Source of the DNA: DASRJG01 sp032124015
GTDB taxonomy: Bacteria; Acidobacteriota; Polarisedimenticolia; Polarisedimenticolales; DASRJG01
Length of the DNA: 56,733 nucleotides
NCBI GenBank assembly: GCA_032124015.1
Contig: JAQBEH010000034.1
Location: 1-56,733, forward strand
Direction: 5' to 3'
Of the stretch, positions 41,079-49,282 are shown in pieces. Numbering within the stretch: position 1 is the stretch's first letter; each line of letters starts with the position of its first letter. The translations under genes and the position numbers were made by a program. Below the pieces are notes generated by a model that was not told the origin of the DNA, did no database searches, and saw only the letters and a program-made list of their open reading frames with translations.

Positions 41079-44001
41079 TCACCGAAGCGTGGACGCTCCG
41101 AGGCTCCCTGAGCTTTCGGCCTCGGCTCGGGAGCGCGACCGGGGCTGAGCGCCCGCTCCTTTTCAGCATGCGAGTGATCTCCGCCGGAGGGACCGGAATC
41201 CCGACGAAGTTGCCCTGCATCTCGTCGCAGCCCTGCTCGAGGAGAAAGTTGAGCTGAGCCCGGTTTTCCACTCCTTCCGCAGTGACCCGCATGTTGGAAG
41301 CATGAGCCATCGCGATGATCATGGTGGCAATGGCGCTGTCGTTCGGGTTGCCCGGAATCTGCCGCATGAACGATCGATCGATCTTCAGCTTGTCGATCGA
41401 GAAACGCGTTATGTAGCTGAGCGAGGAGTATCCGGTGCCGAAATCGTCGATCGCGATCTCCACACCCATGTCGGTCAGCTCGCGCAGGGTCGATTCGGTC
41501 GTCGGGGAGCCGTCCATCAGAACGCTTTCGGTCAGTTCCAGGGCGATTGAGTCCGTTCGGATCCCAGCGTCCAGGGCGGCCCGGGCGAGGAAGCGGGGCA
41601 GCTCGGAATCCTGGAGCTGATGGGCTGAGAGGTTCACCGCGACGCGGAACGGCCCGTCATCCCGTCCGACCCATTCCCGTGCCTCACAGCACGCTCGCTT
41701 TAGCCCCCACCTGCCGATCTGTCCGATCAGGCCAATGTCCTCGGCGATCGGGATGAACGTCGCCGGGGCGATGTCTCCTATTTCGGGGTGCCGCCACCGG
41801 GCGAGGGCTTCGACGCCGGCGAGCCGGCCCGACCGGATGTCGAACTGCGGTTGATAGACGAAGTACAGTTCATCGTTTTTCACGGCCCGCCGCAGATCGC
41901 TCTCCAGCGCGAGCCGGTGCTTGAATCGCTCGCTCATGTCGGGGCGGTAGAACTGATAACTGTTCCGGCCCGACTCCTTCGCGCGGTACATCGCGATGTC
42001 CGCCCGACCGATCAGGCTCTCGGCAGTGTCCCCGTCGGCGGGGTACAAACTGATGCCAAGGCTCGCGGTGACGAACAGCTCTTGCTGGTCGATGCGCAAC
42101 GGTGGCTCGAGCGTCTCGAGGATCTTCCGCGCCACCGCCGCGGCGTCCTCGGGCTGCGCCAGCGCCGGCAGGATCACGGTGAACTCGTCGCCGCCGATGC
42201 GGGCGATCGTGTCGCTCTGGCGCACGGCCCCACGCAGCCGAGCCCCGACCTGCTGAAGGAGCCGATCGCCCATGCCGTGACCGAGCGTGTCGTTGATGGT
42301 CTTGAAGCGGTCGAGATCGACGAAGATCAGACCGAGCAAGTTGTGCTCGCGCTGCGCCTGCGCGAGGGCCAGTCCGAGCCGGTCGGTAAAGAGCTGGCGG
42401 TTCGGCAGTCCGGTGAGCGGGTCGTAGTAGGCCAGATGGTGCAGCCGCGCCTGCACTTCCTGGTGCGTGGTGATGTCGGAGTAAATGGCGACATAGTTCG
42501 TGATGCGCAAGTCGTCGTCCTTGAGCACCTTGATGCTCAACCACTCAGGATAAATCTCGCCGTTCTTCCTACGGTTCCAGATCTCCCCTTGCCACTGGCC
42601 GTTCGATACGATTTTTTGCCACATCGTCAGGTAGAACGACGGCGGATGATGCCCCGATTGGAGCAACTTAGGACTCCTCCCCAGCACATCCTCGAGCGTG
42701 TAGCCGGTTCTGGAGAGGAACGCCGGATTGACCGATTGGATGAGCCCGGAGGCGTCCATGATGACGACGCAATCGGGGGTGTTCTCGATCACGAGGGCCG
42801 CCTGCCGGAGGTGTTTTTCGGCGTCTTTGCGCCTGCTGATATCCGCGAAGGCGACGACCACCCCGACGACCGTCTCACCGTGAACGATGGGGGTACCCGT
42901 GTACTCCACGGCGAATGTCGTCGCATCCGCTCTCCGGAACACGTCGCTGTCCACGTGCCGGGGGATGCCGTCGGCGATGGTGTTCAGGATCGGGCACTCC
43001 GTGTGCAGGCAACCCACACCGTCGTCACGCAAGGCGTGGACCCGGTCGTGGAGTGTGGCCCCGATCAGTTCCTCCATGGGGCATCCCAACAACTCCGCGG
43101 CGCACGTGTTCACGAAAGTCAGTCGACCCGCTCGGTCCAGCCCGCAGATCCCCTGCCCCGCGGAGTCGAGGATGAGCTGGTTTCGCGAGCTCAGCCTTCT
43201 CACCTCCAAGAGGGAGCGCCGGCTCTGCGCCAGCGCCGAGCGCAGCTTCTGCCGCACCTCGAGATGGAAGATGCGCAGGATTCCGTTCACGGCGAACAGC
43301 AGCAGGAGGGCGCTCAAAGCGCGGAGGCAGTGAACAGGCACTCTCGTCAGCGCGGCGAAGGACTCTTCGTTGATCACGCGGGGGGGAAGGAACGCTTCCG
43401 ATGGGACGATCAGCCCACCAAAGACGCCATGGGCGCAAAACGCCGCGGCGGCAACCTTGAAGCGCACGCCGGCGCCATGGTCGTCGCGTCCCTCGCTCTC
43501 AGCTCTCTCATAGATCAGGAACCCCATCGCGGTCAGGATCGACGCCGGGAACCCCAGGAAGTAACGGGCGCCGATGTCCATTCCTCTCAGCCAATGCGCC
43601 GAAACGAGCGTGGTCAACAGGATCCCGATCACGATGGGGAGGTAGACCCAGAGACCGACCGATCGGCTGTGGCGCCAACGGCGACGCGCGCCTCCGCCGC
43701 TCAGCCCCACCAGCCGGCGGCCGAACTCGAAGAGGAAGAGATTCGAGGCGATCAGCGCGAGAGCGCTGACGGCAGCCGGGATGCCGTCGTCGCTGCCAAA
43801 CCACACCCAGAGCGACATCCACTCCTTGAAGCCCATCACGAGCCCGAAAGCGGCCAGGAGCCAGATCGCCTTCGCGAGGCGAAGGGCGCTGCCTTCCTTG
43901 GGTTGAAGCAGGACGGTTGTTCCGAGGAGGATGCACGCCATTCCGTAGAGCAGATGGACGAGATCCATGTGCTCCAGGAGCCTGCGCAGCACGTCGTCCA
44001 A
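41056..44001 (-). CDS. Membrane PAS-PAS-GGDEF-EAL cyclic-di-GMP protein
   Basis: A 981-aa inner-membrane sensor. The N-terminal third has about seven hydrophobic spans, then two PAS domains (the first near ILDSAGQGICGLDRAGR, the second near VIENTPDCVVIMD, with a PAC-like WNRRKNGEIYPEWLSI). A GGDEF domain follows with intact IGGDEF near residue 605, then an EAL domain with GVEALARWRHP near 730 and DDFGTGYSSL. Both active sites look intact, so it could make and degrade c-di-GMP. The start is TTG with GGGGGAGGG upstream; an ATG 33 nt later is possible. The C-terminal VIGAGTQT and stop are encoded inside the tRNA copy of repeat 5. Confidence 0.92.
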   Translation of the reverse strand: MDDVLRRLLEHMDLVHLLYGMACILLGTTVLLQPKEGSALRLAKAIWLLAAFGLVMGFKEWMSLWVWFGSDDGIPAAVSALALIASNLFLFEFGRRLVGLSGGGARRRWRHSRSVGLWVYLPIVIGILLTTLVSAHWLRGMDIGARYFLGFPASILTAMGFLIYERAESEGRDDHGAGVRFKVAAAAFCAHGVFGGLIVPSEAFLPPRVINEESFAALTRVPVHCLRALSALLLLFAVNGILRIFHLEVRQKLRSALAQSRRSLLEVRRLSSRNQLILDSAGQGICGLDRAGRLTFVNTCAAELLGCPMEELIGATLHDRVHALRDDGVGCLHTECPILNTIADGIPRHVDSDVFRRADATTFAVEYTGTPIVHGETVVGVVVAFADISRRKDAEKHLRQAALVIENTPDCVVIMDASGLIQSVNPAFLSRTGYTLEDVLGRSPKLLQSGHHPPSFYLTMWQKIVSNGQWQGEIWNRRKNGEIYPEWLSIKVLKDDDLRITNYVAIYSDITTHQEVQARLHHLAYYDPLTGLPNRQLFTDRLGLALAQAQREHNLLGLIFVDLDRFKTINDTLGHGMGDRLLQQVGARLRGAVRQSDTIARIGGDEFTVILPALAQPEDAAAVARKILETLEPPLRIDQQELFVTASLGISLYPADGDTAESLIGRADIAMYRAKESGRNSYQFYRPDMSERFKHRLALESDLRRAVKNDELYFVYQPQFDIRSGRLAGVEALARWRHPEIGDIAPATFIPIAEDIGLIGQIGRWGLKRACCEAREWVGRDDGPFRVAVNLSAHQLQDSELPRFLARAALDAGIRTDSIALELTESVLMDGSPTTESTLRELTDMGVEIAIDDFGTGYSSLSYITRFSIDKLKIDRSFMRQIPGNPNDSAIATMIIAMAHASNMRVTAEGVENRAQLNFLLEQGCDEMQGNFVGIPVPPAEITRMLKRSGRSAPVALPSRGRKLREPRSVHASVIGAGTQT

Positions 44002-44203
44002 GGCGCCCTCCCCCTGCGACCCCGTCGGGACCGATGAGCGGCAGCAACTTCGACGCTCTTCGAGAGAGGAACTTCGGAGAATGCTCGCCGCGATCGGGCG
44101 CGCCTCCCTGCCCGCTTACGGGAGACTCGTGGTCAACCTTGTTCCCGCGGCGACGGGAAGCAAGTCGGGACGGTGCAGGTCCCAACGGGACCCATCAAGA
44201 CCG

Positions 44204-44383
44204 TCACCCCCAGCCCGACTCCGAGGCGCAGGAGGAGCCGGAAGCGGCGAATGTCGAGGGTATCCGCTGGAGGGGCTCCCGTTCGCACTCCTGACATCTC
44301 AATTCCTTCCCGGCATTCCCCATGGGCAGGAGCCGCTCCTGAACCAGGCCGCACGCGGCACAACGGAATTCGTAGATCGGCAT
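44204..44383 (-). CDS. FmdB-family zinc-ribbon protein
   Basis: A 59-aa protein starting MPIYEFRCAACG. Zinc-ribbon cysteines are C8/C11 and C30/C33, as in the FmdB putative regulatory family. Ribosome binding site GGAGGACGAG fixes the start. The tail after the ribbon (FAASGSSCASESGWG) is short. Function unknown. It lies 202 nt upstream of the c-di-GMP gene on the same strand; that gap shows nothing. Confidence 0.88.
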   Translation of the reverse strand: MPIYEFRCAACGLVQERLLPMGNAGKELRCQECEREPLQRIPSTFAASGSSCASESGWG

Positions 44384-44626
44384 CTCGTCCTCCTCTCCGA
44401 GGAAGATGCAGCGAAGCGCGTCGAGGTCACCGCCCGGAGCGCAACAGTCCGGCGGAGGATGACTGTCGGCCAGTGCATCGATCACGACCTCCGACGTCGG
44501 AATCCTCGACCCACTCCTTGCGACGACAATTCCATGCTCCAACCCGACTCATCTTCGGTTGATCCGTGGAAATACCGCGCTTTTTCCAGCGCCGCGGCGT
44601 TTTGGGACCGCAAAAAGGCTTTTTCG

Positions 44627-44717
44627 GCGAGAAACGGCTTCCTAGGATGGCCCAGGATCGACGATCGGCGCCCGATCCAGGTTTCCACACGGCCGGAATT
44701 AACGAAAGTAAGGCGAA
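44627..44717 (+). repeat. Dispersed intergenic repeat, copy 1
   Basis: About 91 nt similar (roughly three quarters identical by eye) to 46443-46534. Shared blocks include CAGGATCGACGATCGG and GGAATTAACGAAAGT. No coding function is evident; spurious frames across it appear on both strands. The rest of the 44384-44876 gap contains no gene I can support. Confidence 0.65.
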
Positions 44718-44876
44718 TTTCACCGGATTCCCTCTCGAGGCGAATCAGTTCTTCGCCTACCGGGCAACGCCCGACATGGCGAGGCGCGCCGAGGGGGGCG
44801 CCGTCCCCGACGGGACGACGCCTGATCTCAGCTCGGCTTATCGCCTTACTGGCCGGCGGAACTCTCTATCGGCCGA

Positions 44877-45512
44877 CTAGTGTCCGTTATTCGTGTCGTG
44901 GTTGGTGTCGTGGTGGCCCCCGTCATCACCGGGGCAGTCGAAATCGGGGTGGAACTCCCACACACCGTCCAACCAGCGGAACAAACCGCCGGCGCGGAAA
45001 TTGATGTCCACCGTGGTCGTCTGTCCCTCGGCGACGGTGAACGGATCCGCCACCGCGAGCACCGCGGTCCATCCGCCACCGGGGGGCTCGATGGTGACGA
45101 TCGTGCCGTTTTCCAACGTCAACGCGACCTGGGTCATCACGATGACGATCTGATCGTACGTCCCCGGCGGCAGGAATCCGGCCGGGAGCGTGAATGAACC
45201 GTCGGTGCCGAGCCCGATCAAATCCACCGTCACCGGCAGGTCGATCGTGACGTTGATGAGTTCGCCGTCGAGGTTGCGCGCGAGGATGCTCGCGAAGGTG
45301 ACGTTGGCTGCCTGGAGCGGGTGATCGCTCGACGAAATCTCGGGGCTTGTGGCGGCGAGCGTGGCCGGAGCCACCGCCGACGCCGACATGACGAACTGAA
45401 CGGCCCCCTGGCCGCCTTGCATCACGGAGTCCGCTCCGTTCGAGCACGCTGCGAGGATTCCTAATGACATCGCCAGTCCTACGAGAGCAATCTGGTTATT
45501 TATCGGCTTCAT
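44877..45512 (-). CDS. DUF4382-like lipoprotein
   Basis: A 211-aa lipoprotein: signal peptide ending in the clear lipobox LAAC (GILAACSNG), then beta-rich sequence. A DUF4382-like core is suggested by LPPGTYDQIVIVMTQVALTL and the later TTTVDINFRAGGLFRWLDG. The C-terminus is a short hydrophilic His/Asp/Asn tail (HHDTNHDTN) that could bind metal. AGGAGGG before the ATG at 45512 sets the start. Confidence 0.75.
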   Translation of the reverse strand: MKPINNQIALVGLAMSLGILAACSNGADSVMQGGQGAVQFVMSASAVAPATLAATSPEISSSDHPLQAANVTFASILARNLDGELINVTIDLPVTVDLIGLGTDGSFTLPAGFLPPGTYDQIVIVMTQVALTLENGTIVTIEPPGGGWTAVLAVADPFTVAEGQTTTVDINFRAGGLFRWLDGVWEFHPDFDCPGDDGGHHDTNHDTNNGH

Positions 45513-45956
45513 CCGGCCCTCCTGCATTCGTTTGAGATAGATTTTTGCAGTTGCAAGGTACGATGCTTTCGGCCTCCACGCCGCGCGTTTCCTGAAATCG
45601 ACCGTTCGAGGCGGATCCGTGGACAATTCCGGAGATCGAACGGATTCGATCACTTCGGCGGCGAGGGCTCCTACGGAAAAGCGACCGGCAACGCCTTGCA
45701 GGTGCTGGATTCCTGCGTTCCGTAAACCAGGCTGGCTGCCGAAGTGACGAGACTCCGAAGGGTCAACTCAGATCTGGGGCTATGGCTCTCTTCGGCGCCG
45801 CATTCACTTCACAGGACTGAATCGGTGCGTTGCCACGGCCATGCATCCCGGCGGATTTCGAAACAGACGCCGGAATTTTGTTCGGCGACCTTTCTTCTTG
45901 GCACGAGCGATCCGAACAGATAGAGGGAGGATTGACGAACACCAAGGAGGTGGCTT
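45513..45956. other. Divergent intergenic region, no gene seen
   Basis: About 440 nt between a lipoprotein gene and a secreted-protein gene that point away from each other. It must hold both promoters, but I see no strong -35/-10 pair and no credible gene. Confidence 0.5.
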
Positions 45957-46418
45957 GTGAGTGGACGTAGCAACCGCAGCGTTCCCCCGCCCCTCGGCGT
46001 CATGCTGGCCATCGGCCTGGCCTTCGTCGCATCGACCTCCTGGGCGAAGGGTCCCGGGATCTGCGTTACCGCTAACGTGCCCGAGGCCTTCACGCTCCCC
46101 GACGGAACCGTGCACGCCGCCGGCCGACTCGTCCTTTGCTCCTTCCGGGCCTTCACCCCCGCGGTCGGCCTGCACCGCGTCTGGACGGATGGCGAAGGCG
46201 CCAGCCTCGTGATGAGCCGATGCGTCCGGTCCGAGGAAAACGCCGAGAGCCGGCCGGTCCTTTTCTTCCAGCGCGCTCCCGGAACGCTGCTCGACTTGGT
46301 GGGCTACGTCTTGCCGGACAGTGGCAAGTCGTGGAACTACTCTTTGCAGCGCTCGAATCGGACCGCGGTCGCCGGCCCCGAGGTTTTTGGCGCGACGCGA
46401 TCCGTCGCAGAACCGTGA
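45957..46418 (+). CDS. Exported protein, unknown function
   Basis: A 153-aa protein starting at GTG with AAGGAGGTGGCTT upstream, a near-perfect ribosome binding site. The signal peptide is GVMLAIGLAFVASTSWAKG. The mature part starts ICVTANVPEAFTLPDGTVHA and has three cysteines that could form disulfides. Two beta segments and a C-terminal SWNYSLQRSNR follow. No family recognised. Confidence 0.65.
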   Translation: MSGRSNRSVPPPLGVMLAIGLAFVASTSWAKGPGICVTANVPEAFTLPDGTVHAAGRLVLCSFRAFTPAVGLHRVWTDGEGASLVMSRCVRSEENAESRPVLFFQRAPGTLLDLVGYVLPDSGKSWNYSLQRSNRTAVAGPEVFGATRSVAEP

Positions 46419-46442
46419 CTCTTGCCCCGGGAGGCCTTCCCC

Positions 46443-46534
46443 GCGAAAAACGGCCTCGCAGGATCGGCCAGGATCGACGATCGGGCCCGCTGCCTGGCTT
46501 TCGGACGCCTGGAATTAACGAAAGTCGGGGGAAC
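46443..46534 (+). repeat. Dispersed intergenic repeat, copy 2
   Basis: Same orientation as copy 1 at 44627-44717 and with the same blocks CAGGATCGACGATCGG and GGAATTAACGAAAGT. It starts just after the exported-protein gene. The rest of the gap to 46941 shows no gene. Confidence 0.65.
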
Positions 46535-46941
46535 TTAGTGGGGAGGGAAGGGAGAGTTCTGTCGAACGGCGAGCGTTCCGGGTACGAGAGCGGCTTCCAC
46601 GATGAGTTCTTCGCAGAGGTCGCGGGACGATCGGGCTCGTCCCACCAGACACGGCCTCTTGGAAAACATCGGGCGGCCGATATCCGTGCGCGACGACATC
46701 GCGCGGGAGCAGGGTTGGGCACATGTACACGATGTCGCTCATGCGGACCAGATGGGGGCATGACTAGCCGGGCAACGGGGCGCCGGGCGTCAGGAGGCCC
46801 GCCGGCGAGGACGTCGATCCGGACATCCCGGAATCCGCCTCGGAAAAGCCATCAAGATAGGCCGGAACATGGGGAGGGGTCTGGCCCTGGGAGAGCGAGC
46901 GCCGCATTGACAACGGGGACGGCACAAAGGTAGCGTCAGGC

Positions 46942-47493
46942 ATGCTTATCTATGCGGCGATCGGGGCGTTCGGGCTGCTCTTCCTTCTGGTGATGCTCTT
47001 CGTCGGCGACTTGTTCGGCGGCGACCATGACGTCGACGGCGGCGATGGCGGTGACGTCGGTCACGAGGGCGGTCCCGGCTTCTTCAGCGCCCGCGTGATG
47101 GCCTCGTTCCTGACGGCCTTCGGCGTAGGAGGCATGGTCGGGCGCTACTACGACCTGTCGCACCCCGCCGCCGCCGGGTGCGGCGTCGTGACGGGCCTCG
47201 TGATGTCCGGGCTCGTCTACCAGTTCGCCAAGATCCTCTACTCCCAACAGGCTTCGAGTGAGGTGCAAATGTCCCGCCTCGTCGGTAGGACGGCGCAGGT
47301 CATGATCGGCATCCCTCAGGGCGGGATGGGCCAAGTCACGCTCGAATACGGGGGCGAGCGCACGACGCAGATCGCGCGGTCGAAAGACGGCAGCGCGATT
47401 CCGCCGGGTACGGCGGTTGTCGTCACGGCCTTGCAGGGAGATTCAATCATCGTGGAGCGCGCGAGCGCGCAGGCTCCGGGGGGTTCGCTGTGA
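46942..47493 (+). CDS. NfeD-like membrane protein (flotillin partner)
   Basis: A 183-aa protein with an N-terminal membrane helix, a Gly/Asp/His-rich loop (GGDHDVDGGDGGDVGHEGG), two more hydrophobic segments and a C-terminal OB-fold-like NfeD domain (SRLVGRTAQVMIGIPQGG, GTAVVVTALQGDSIIVE). NfeD proteins work with flotillins in membrane microdomains. Its stop overlaps the GTG of the flotillin gene. Confidence 0.82.
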   Translation: MLIYAAIGAFGLLFLLVMLFVGDLFGGDHDVDGGDGGDVGHEGGPGFFSARVMASFLTAFGVGGMVGRYYDLSHPAAAGCGVVTGLVMSGLVYQFAKILYSQQASSEVQMSRLVGRTAQVMIGIPQGGMGQVTLEYGGERTTQIARSKDGSAIPPGTAVVVTALQGDSIIVERASAQAPGGSL

Positions 47494-49028
47494 GCAGTGT
47501 TGTCGGAGAATTCTCGTCCATTACGATTGCCCTCGCCGTCCTTTTGGGACTCCTCGGGATCTTCGCGGCGATGGCGCTTTTCGCCCGCAACTACATCAAG
47601 GTCCCGCCCTCTCAGGTCGCCATTTTCTACGGCCGAAAGCAGACCTTGATCGACGAGAAGGGTGTGCGGTCGAAAGTCGGGTTTCGCGTCGTGCGAGGTG
47701 GCGCCGCGCTGCGCCTCCCGGTGCTCGAGCAGGTCGCCTACCTGTCTTTGAACATCATCTCCATTCCGTTGAAGATCCATCGCGCGTATACCAAAGAAGG
47801 GGTGCCCGTCACGGTCGAGGCCGTCGCCAACGTCAAGATCGCAGGTGACGACATGTCTCTGCGCTCGGCGGCCGAGCGGTTTCTCGGCATGACGGTTGAG
47901 CAGATCAAGGGCGTCATCTTTCAGACGCTCGAAGGACACTTGAGGGCGATCCTCGGAACGCTGACGGTCGAAGAGATCAACGCCGACCGTCAGGCCTTCG
48001 CCCAGAAGATGACCGACGAGGCCGCGGTCGACCTCAAGAAGATGGGCGTCAACATCGACATCTTGACCATCCAGCAAATCAGCGACGAGGAGGGGTACCT
48101 CGACGCCCTCGGGAAAAAGCGCACGGCCGAGGTGAAGCGCGATGCCGTCATCGGCGAGGCGTTGGCACAGCGCGACGCGATGATCCAGTCGGCGAACGCC
48201 GACCAGGAAGGAAAGACCAAGCGCTACGAGGCCGACGTAACCATCGCGCAGTCGCTGCGCGACAAGGAGACCAAGCAGGCCGAGTTCAACGCCGCGGTGC
48301 AAGGGAAGCAAGCCGAGGCCGAACAGGCCGGACCGCTCGCCACCGCCATCGCCAAGCAAAAGGTCACAGAGCAAGAAACGCGCATCGACCAGGTCCGCAA
48401 GGCCCAGGAGGTTCTGGTCCAGGAGCAGGAAGCGCTCCGCAAGGAAAAAGAGCTTCAGGCCACGGTCGTGAAGCCAGCCGAGGCGGAGCGACAGGCGGCG
48501 ATCCTGCGCGCGGAGGGTCAGAAGCAGGCGACGATCATCAAGGCCGAGGCGACCCAGAAGGAACTCGAGTACGAAGGCGCGGGCGAGGCCGCAAGGATCG
48601 AAAAGGTCGGCCGCGCCGAGGCGGCCAAGGTGCTCGCGATCGGCGAGGCCGAAGCGGAAGTCATCAAGAAGAAGCTCCTCGCTGAGGCCGAAGGGCTCCA
48701 GAAGAAGTCGGAGGCCTGGAAGAACTTCAACGAAGCCGCGGTCTTGAACATGCTCGTCGAGAAGATGCCCGAGCTGGCTCAGGCGTTTGCAACCCAACTC
48801 GCCGGGATCGACAAGATCAACATCATCGAGGTGGGAAACGGTTCCGGCGGAGGGGGAGGCCTAGGCAAAGTGATGGGTACCGTGGGCGGCGGAATGTCCG
48901 CCATGCTGGCGATGCTGAAGGACCAGTTTGGAATCGACGTCGCTCGCCTCGCGCAGGCGAAGACCGAAGCCGCCACCGCCGAGGCCGAAGCGCGAGGCAC
49001 GGCAGGCGGCCCCAAAGCGTCGTCGTAG
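47490..49028 (+). CDS. Flotillin/YuaG family protein
   Basis: A 512-aa membrane scaffold. One N-terminal helix (about 12-32) is followed by an SPFH/PHB domain (about 40-200; PPSQVAIFYGRKQT, LKIHRAYTKEGVPVTVEAVANV) and a long Ala/Glu/Lys coiled coil (about 205-430). A glycine-rich C-terminus (GNGSGGGGGLGKVMGTVGGG) ends it. The start GTG overlaps nfeD by four bases (GTGA). The pair organises lipid microdomains, as with FloT-NfeD in Bacillus. Confidence 0.93.
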   Translation: MSSVVGEFSSITIALAVLLGLLGIFAAMALFARNYIKVPPSQVAIFYGRKQTLIDEKGVRSKVGFRVVRGGAALRLPVLEQVAYLSLNIISIPLKIHRAYTKEGVPVTVEAVANVKIAGDDMSLRSAAERFLGMTVEQIKGVIFQTLEGHLRAILGTLTVEEINADRQAFAQKMTDEAAVDLKKMGVNIDILTIQQISDEEGYLDALGKKRTAEVKRDAVIGEALAQRDAMIQSANADQEGKTKRYEADVTIAQSLRDKETKQAEFNAAVQGKQAEAEQAGPLATAIAKQKVTEQETRIDQVRKAQEVLVQEQEALRKEKELQATVVKPAEAERQAAILRAEGQKQATIIKAEATQKELEYEGAGEAARIEKVGRAEAAKVLAIGEAEAEVIKKKLLAEAEGLQKKSEAWKNFNEAAVLNMLVEKMPELAQAFATQLAGIDKINIIEVGNGSGGGGGLGKVMGTVGGGMSAMLAMLKDQFGIDVARLAQAKTEAATAEAEARGTAGGPKASS

Positions 49029-49035
49029 CTTCCAC

Positions 49036-49263
49036 ATGGCCGCCGCGACGATCTACAAGAGTGCCACCCTTTGGAACCCGGCGCGGCCGGATACGGTCAT
49101 CATCTCCTGCGTCGACGGCCGGTGGCGATCGCAGATCCAGGAGTTCACGGTCAACCATCTGAAGGCCGACCTTCATGCCGATTTCCTCGCCGTCCCGGGA
49201 GGAATCTACTTTGCGCGGCTTGCGGGGAGCGATCCCGCGCGGGTCGTGTTCGAGGCCGTTTGA
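49036..49263 (+). pseudogene. Truncated carbonic-anhydrase-like protein (N-terminal fragment)
   Basis: Seventy-five codons from an ATG seven bases after the flotillin stop. TVIISCVDGRWRSQIQEF and ADFLAVPGGIYF resemble the N-terminus of carbonic-anhydrase-like proteins of about 190 aa (SCVDGRW, FLAVPGG), recalled from memory. After PGGI the similarity stops and the frame ends 20 nt later in terms of residues. The rest of the domain is absent, replaced by the sulfatase gene. Confidence 0.5.
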
Positions 49264-49282
49264 TCCTCGTGCCGAGCACACA

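Noticed and set aside
41788..44037. 749-codon plus-strand open frame
   Set aside because: Antisense of the GGDEF-EAL gene; rich in Arg/Asp/His with no domain.
46136..46933. Plus-strand frame of 265 codons after the exported-protein gene
   Set aside because: It starts inside that gene in another frame and runs through the dispersed repeat; arginine-rich with no recognisable domain.
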